Of a stretch of 64,000 bases of DNA, positions 60,901 through 64,000 are shown piece by piece. Numbering within the stretch: the stretch's first letter is position 1; each line of letters opens with the position of its first letter. Location: positions 5,321,501 to 5,385,500 of the forward strand of contig NC_084767.1 in assembly GCF_028858725.1 (NCBI RefSeq), given 5' to 3'. Below the pieces are notes generated by a model. That model saw only the letters and a list, made by a program, of their open reading frames with translations. It had not been told where the DNA came from and did no database searches. The DNA comes from Colius striatus (Eukaryota > Chordata > Aves > Coliiformes > Coliidae). The position numbers and the translations under genes are program-made.

Positions 60901-63428
60901 GCAGGATTTTATCTCCCCAGTTACATCAGGGTTGCATCCACCCCACAGTGTGTTGTTTGGATCTTACTGCTCATAAAACTGGGAAGGAGATCTTTTTCTG
61001 CCAAGACAGAACATTGCCACATTTGGGTCTCAGAACTCTTTTTTTTCCTTCTGTGCTTTTGTGTTTCTTATATTTTAGTCCATGATTCTTGCATACTAAG
61101 CTACACTATTCACACTGTCAGTTCAAGCAAGAAAATCATGTTTCAAGTGTTGTATCTCCACCTGGCTTCCACGTTTCTTTGTGCTTTCAACTTTCACCCT
61201 GAAAGTCAAAGGGAAGTAGGATTTTGGTGTACTCCATGTTCTGGGATATGTCCAGGTCACTGTCCCATTTGTGGCCACATACTGACATTTGGGTGGGTCG
61301 GGTTTTACTGCAAGAGAAAACATAGAAGGAATTAATTCACATTATTCATTAGCAGCATAATATCAGTCCTTGGTGTACTGCAGTCAATAATTTTGTCAGA
61401 GTCAGCTTTGGAAGCCTCCATGAAATTAAGAGTAGGCATGATGTGTAACAACTGCTTTGTCGGCTCCTTATGGGAAATTAAATACACTCTCAGAGTCTCT
61501 CTGGGTGAGATCCATCTTTTTTTTTTTCTTGGAGGGCTGCAGAGGTCTCTGTGTGACACAGAGGAATATCTTCAACCCCTGCCGACCGTTAGGGCATTTA
61601 CAAAAGCATCCGTTTCCTTAGCATGCTACTTCATTTTCCTGTGCCCTGTGGTGTCATGGTCACGACTGGTCCTCTTTTTTCCTGTCAGGTTCTATTAACC
61701 TGCCCTGGATGGCCATTTGTAAGAATGGATCAGGAGTGAAGCATACATTAGATTAACCATTATCTGAGTAAATCTGCATTTCTCAGAGAAAAGCCTGCTG
61801 GGTTATTGGTTAATCTCTGACCTCTCCCACATAACCCTTCTAAAACATGTTCATCTAGTACAGAGTGCTACAGAAATTTCTGGGAGATGTGGGTGTAAGA
61901 GGGTTGGAGGTCACAAGCTAGGGAGATATTGCTTCTTCACTTCCTCCTCCTCTTCCAGATTGCTGCTAAGTTTTGTTTTCCCCTGTTCCTGTAACTGGGG
62001 GCTTGATACAGATTTACAGAACAGGGCAGGGATTCCCAAGCTTGGTTTGATCAGCTATTGTTGTTAGTTCCACTACCAGCAGCAAGAATTAATCATGATT
62101 CCTGGTCTACTCACTGATATCTCTGATGAAGAAGCTGCTAGTGTAGTTCTCATATTCCACTTCATCAATGACCTCCAGGAACATCTCAATCGGCTGATGC
62201 TCTTCAGCAAATGGACAGTAGTTTTCTTTCTGGCACTGGACTGTGTATTCAGTCACTGATTTATCTGTGTGAGCTACAGGGGTGCTGCAGGTTACATCTT
62301 CAGGGCTGAATACAGAACCGAGAAAAGAAGGAGAAATGCTGGTTTGTTCTGAGAATTTGTTGCCACAAATAACGTGAAGTTGGTCAGGTAATACTCTGAG
62401 GTTGCCTGTAGCAGTTTACAACTGTGCTTCAACACTTCAGTGGGACTCCTTACATTTTCAGTGCTATGTTACATATCAAAGTGAAATCTTGAAAGCCCCC
62501 CCCTTCCTTAGCAGAAGGAATTAGAGTTTAAACCTAAACCAAGATATCTTATTTCTTATCACTGCTATCCCACAACAAGCTCTACTATCTTACTTTGTTC
62601 CTTAGCCCTTTCCAAAATCTTGCTGGAGGAAATAAGGGAAGGTTAAAATATATCTACTGGAAAAAAAAAATAACAAGAGCCATCTATAAGTACTACTTGG
62701 ATGCAGTTCTGTGTTTTGCATTCAGCAAAATGAACTACTTTACAGTTGTTGTCAGAAATGACATTTGCTGAAGCACTCTGTGTTTTGGAGAAACCCCCAA
62801 GAGCAGAGCGAGGTAGGAAATCCCCACAAGGTTCCCCTCACATATTTCCCTCGCAGGTTTCTGCAGTGTTCCTCAACAGAGACTTGTCAGTGGACATGTG
62901 GCTTTTGCAGTGGGTGCAGTCTCCTCCTCCCTTTATTCCACTGGATCTACTGTGAAGGGACTCAGTGCTATGATTGTTTCTGCTTTTGGCTCAACTTCCC
63001 CACTCCCCTACATGAACTGTTTTTGCTATTGCTTAATTTACTCTGTGGCTATACTGTAGCAGTTGTAACAGTCCAGTGGGGGTGTGTTCCATTTTCAAGC
63101 CTGTATTAATTTCTCAGCAACTTCCATGCATTTTTTTAGTTGTTATCCCCAGGTTTTTTTGCATTTTGCAGATGTTCAGTCTCTGGAAGTGGGATTCCCT
63201 GCCTTCCATGTGTCCTCAATAACCTACAATCCAGGATCTCCTACACAGAGTAAAACAAAGGGCTGTTCCAGCCTTGCTACGAGATTCTTAAGGAAAGTAC
63301 AAGCTCTTACCCTTTTAGACTTCTGATTGTGAACTTCACATTTGGACTCTCAATTTCTGTCATCCATGAACAAGTGAAAATTCCAGAGTAGTTCTTTGCC
63401 TTACATTTTATAAATGTCACGGTTGGCT
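57992..63428 (-). CDS. IL12B: Interleukin-12/23 p40 subunit, 3' part of gene (partial)
   Basis: p40 is the secreted, receptor-like chain shared by IL-12 (with p35) and IL-23 (with p19), and drives Th1/Th17 responses. Exons in the window, minus strand: 63311-63428, 62115-62305, 61162-61307, 59286-59407 and the stop-bearing start of the last exon (57992-57995). All join in phase with AG/GT sites. Matches to mammalian p40 in order: [15 protein letters not shown] (start of the second domain), CSTP...[43 protein letters not shown], and [18 protein letters not shown] with the cytokine-receptor WSxWS signature near the end. The Cys in KENYC corresponds to the residue that bonds p35 in mammals. The signal peptide and the N-terminal Ig domain lie upstream, beyond 64000; 63429-64000 looks intronic. 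The donor after the third exon (CAG|GTGGAG) is weak. A p40 paralogue cannot be excluded without the 5' exons, but the similarity favours IL12B itself. Confidence 0.88.
59008..59180 (-). mobile_element. CR1 LINE tail fragment in IL12B intron
   Basis: About 170 bp of inverted CR1 3' end (cttaagggttggaagggacc, agtccaacccccctgccaga, ggagactccacaacacacct), in the last IL12B intron about 100 bp downstream of the WSEWS exon. It is similar to the copy at 22 kb and probably belongs to the same subfamily. Confidence 0.9.
59640..59830. promoter_or_regulatory. GC-rich islet with two opposed CTCF-like motifs
   Basis: A 190-bp GC- and CpG-rich patch lies inside the IL12B intron between the exons at 61162-61307 and 59286-59407. 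It contains CCACCAGGCGGCGC on the plus strand (59721-59734) and GCGCCCCCTGGCGG (59756-59769), the latter reading CCGCCAGGGGGCGC on the minus strand. Both match the CTCF core (CCASYAGRKGGC-like), the second very closely. They face each other 22 bp apart. An insulator or intragenic promoter role is inferred. Confidence 0.55.
60085..60712 (+). mobile_element. CR1 LINE, C-terminal RT end plus 3' UTR
   Basis: About 630 bp of CR1 in plus orientation, antisense to IL12B, in its intron. The 5' half keeps an open frame for the conserved end of the CR1 reverse transcriptase ([51 protein letters not shown]), then breaks at a stop near 60433. The end is the CR1 tail attctatgattctatgatt. It is 5'-truncated, so it cannot move by itself. 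Confidence 0.93.
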
Positions 63429-64000
63429 CTAGATGGAAAAAGAAAGAAAACACGATTTATTTGTTGCTTTTTGCCAGTATAGTTCAAATGGAGAGAAAAC
63501 AGTAATTTAGTAGCCTTCTCTCCACTTGGGAAGGTGGTGGGTACATAGACAGACACAGTCTCATGCTGTCCCTTGGGGAGCCACCTGTAGCTAAAAAGGC
63601 TTATCCCCACAGTTAGTGGCTGAAGGCTGCTTTACATGGCACCACTTTAATGACATCTACTGTCAGGAGCCCAAGCTGTTGCAGATAGCTGTCAGTAAGA
63701 GATTTAGGTAGACAAACCCCCTGTTCTTTTCACAAAGCAACATTGCAGCTATTTAACTGGCAAACCTCTGTATTTGCTGCCCTGCAGATGAGAGTACACA
63801 CAGTAGATAATCTCACATTTTAACATGCTGGGACACTTGATGAAGAATGTTTCCAATATGAGAAAGGAATGAGTCCTCAGTGTAGGTGTGTGTTTTATTA
63901 CTGCTGCCCAGCACTGCAGAGCCTCAGAAACTCTATATTGTACACTGGATGTAGCTGACTGGCAGACCATCCTGCTGCATCTGGTATGTGGGTCCAGCAG

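Noticed and set aside
61123-61170. Reading the IL12B exon through to a stop near 61123
   Set aside because: Read-through adds unrelated residues; splicing at CAG|GTGGAG restores the p40 sequence into the WSEWS exon.

Overview
The window is vertebrate nuclear DNA, almost certainly from a bird. The evidence is several CR1 LINE fragments ending in the avian-type tail (ggttggaaggga / attctatgattct), large introns, small CpG-rich patches, and coding exons close to mammalian orthologues. Nearly all of the short open reading frames are chance frames. The real genes are multi-exon and were read here by joining splice-consistent exons by hand. All three lie on the minus strand.

Layout, left to right. 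1-9.9 kb: no gene recognised; a small GC-rich patch sits at 7.7 kb. 9.9-35.3 kb: FBXO38, complete, with 21 coding exons giving 1187 residues, a CpG-island promoter near 35.1-35.3 kb, and a possible short divergent transcript. 35.7-45.5 kb: gene-poor, with one CR1 fragment and a 54-bp tandem duplication. 45.5-50.2 kb: a four-exon gene for a secreted single-Kazal serine protease inhibitor of the SPINK type (85 residues, predicted P1 Lys, TATA promoter). 50.2-56.3 kb: intergenic, with an old CR1 and a 16-bp G run. 56.3-64 kb: the 3' part of IL12B (interleukin-12/23 p40). This comprises four coding exons with the WSEWS motif, a splice-created stop codon and a long 3' UTR carrying an AU-rich element. 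The 5' exons lie beyond the right edge.

The genes do not form a pathway. FBXO38 is an intracellular SCF ubiquitin-ligase receptor, the SPINK is a secreted protease inhibitor, and IL12B is a secreted cytokine subunit. FBXO38 next to SPINK genes is the familiar vertebrate arrangement. IL12B this close to them differs from the mammalian order as I recall it.

I found no mobile system, CRISPR array or clearly new system. The items most worth a second look are the opposed CTCF-like motifs in a GC islet inside an IL12B intron, the IL12B stop codon that is the same spliced or unspliced, the changed cysteine pattern in the third p40 domain, the SPINK TATA box inside a microsatellite, and the small open frame opposite the FBXO38 promoter.
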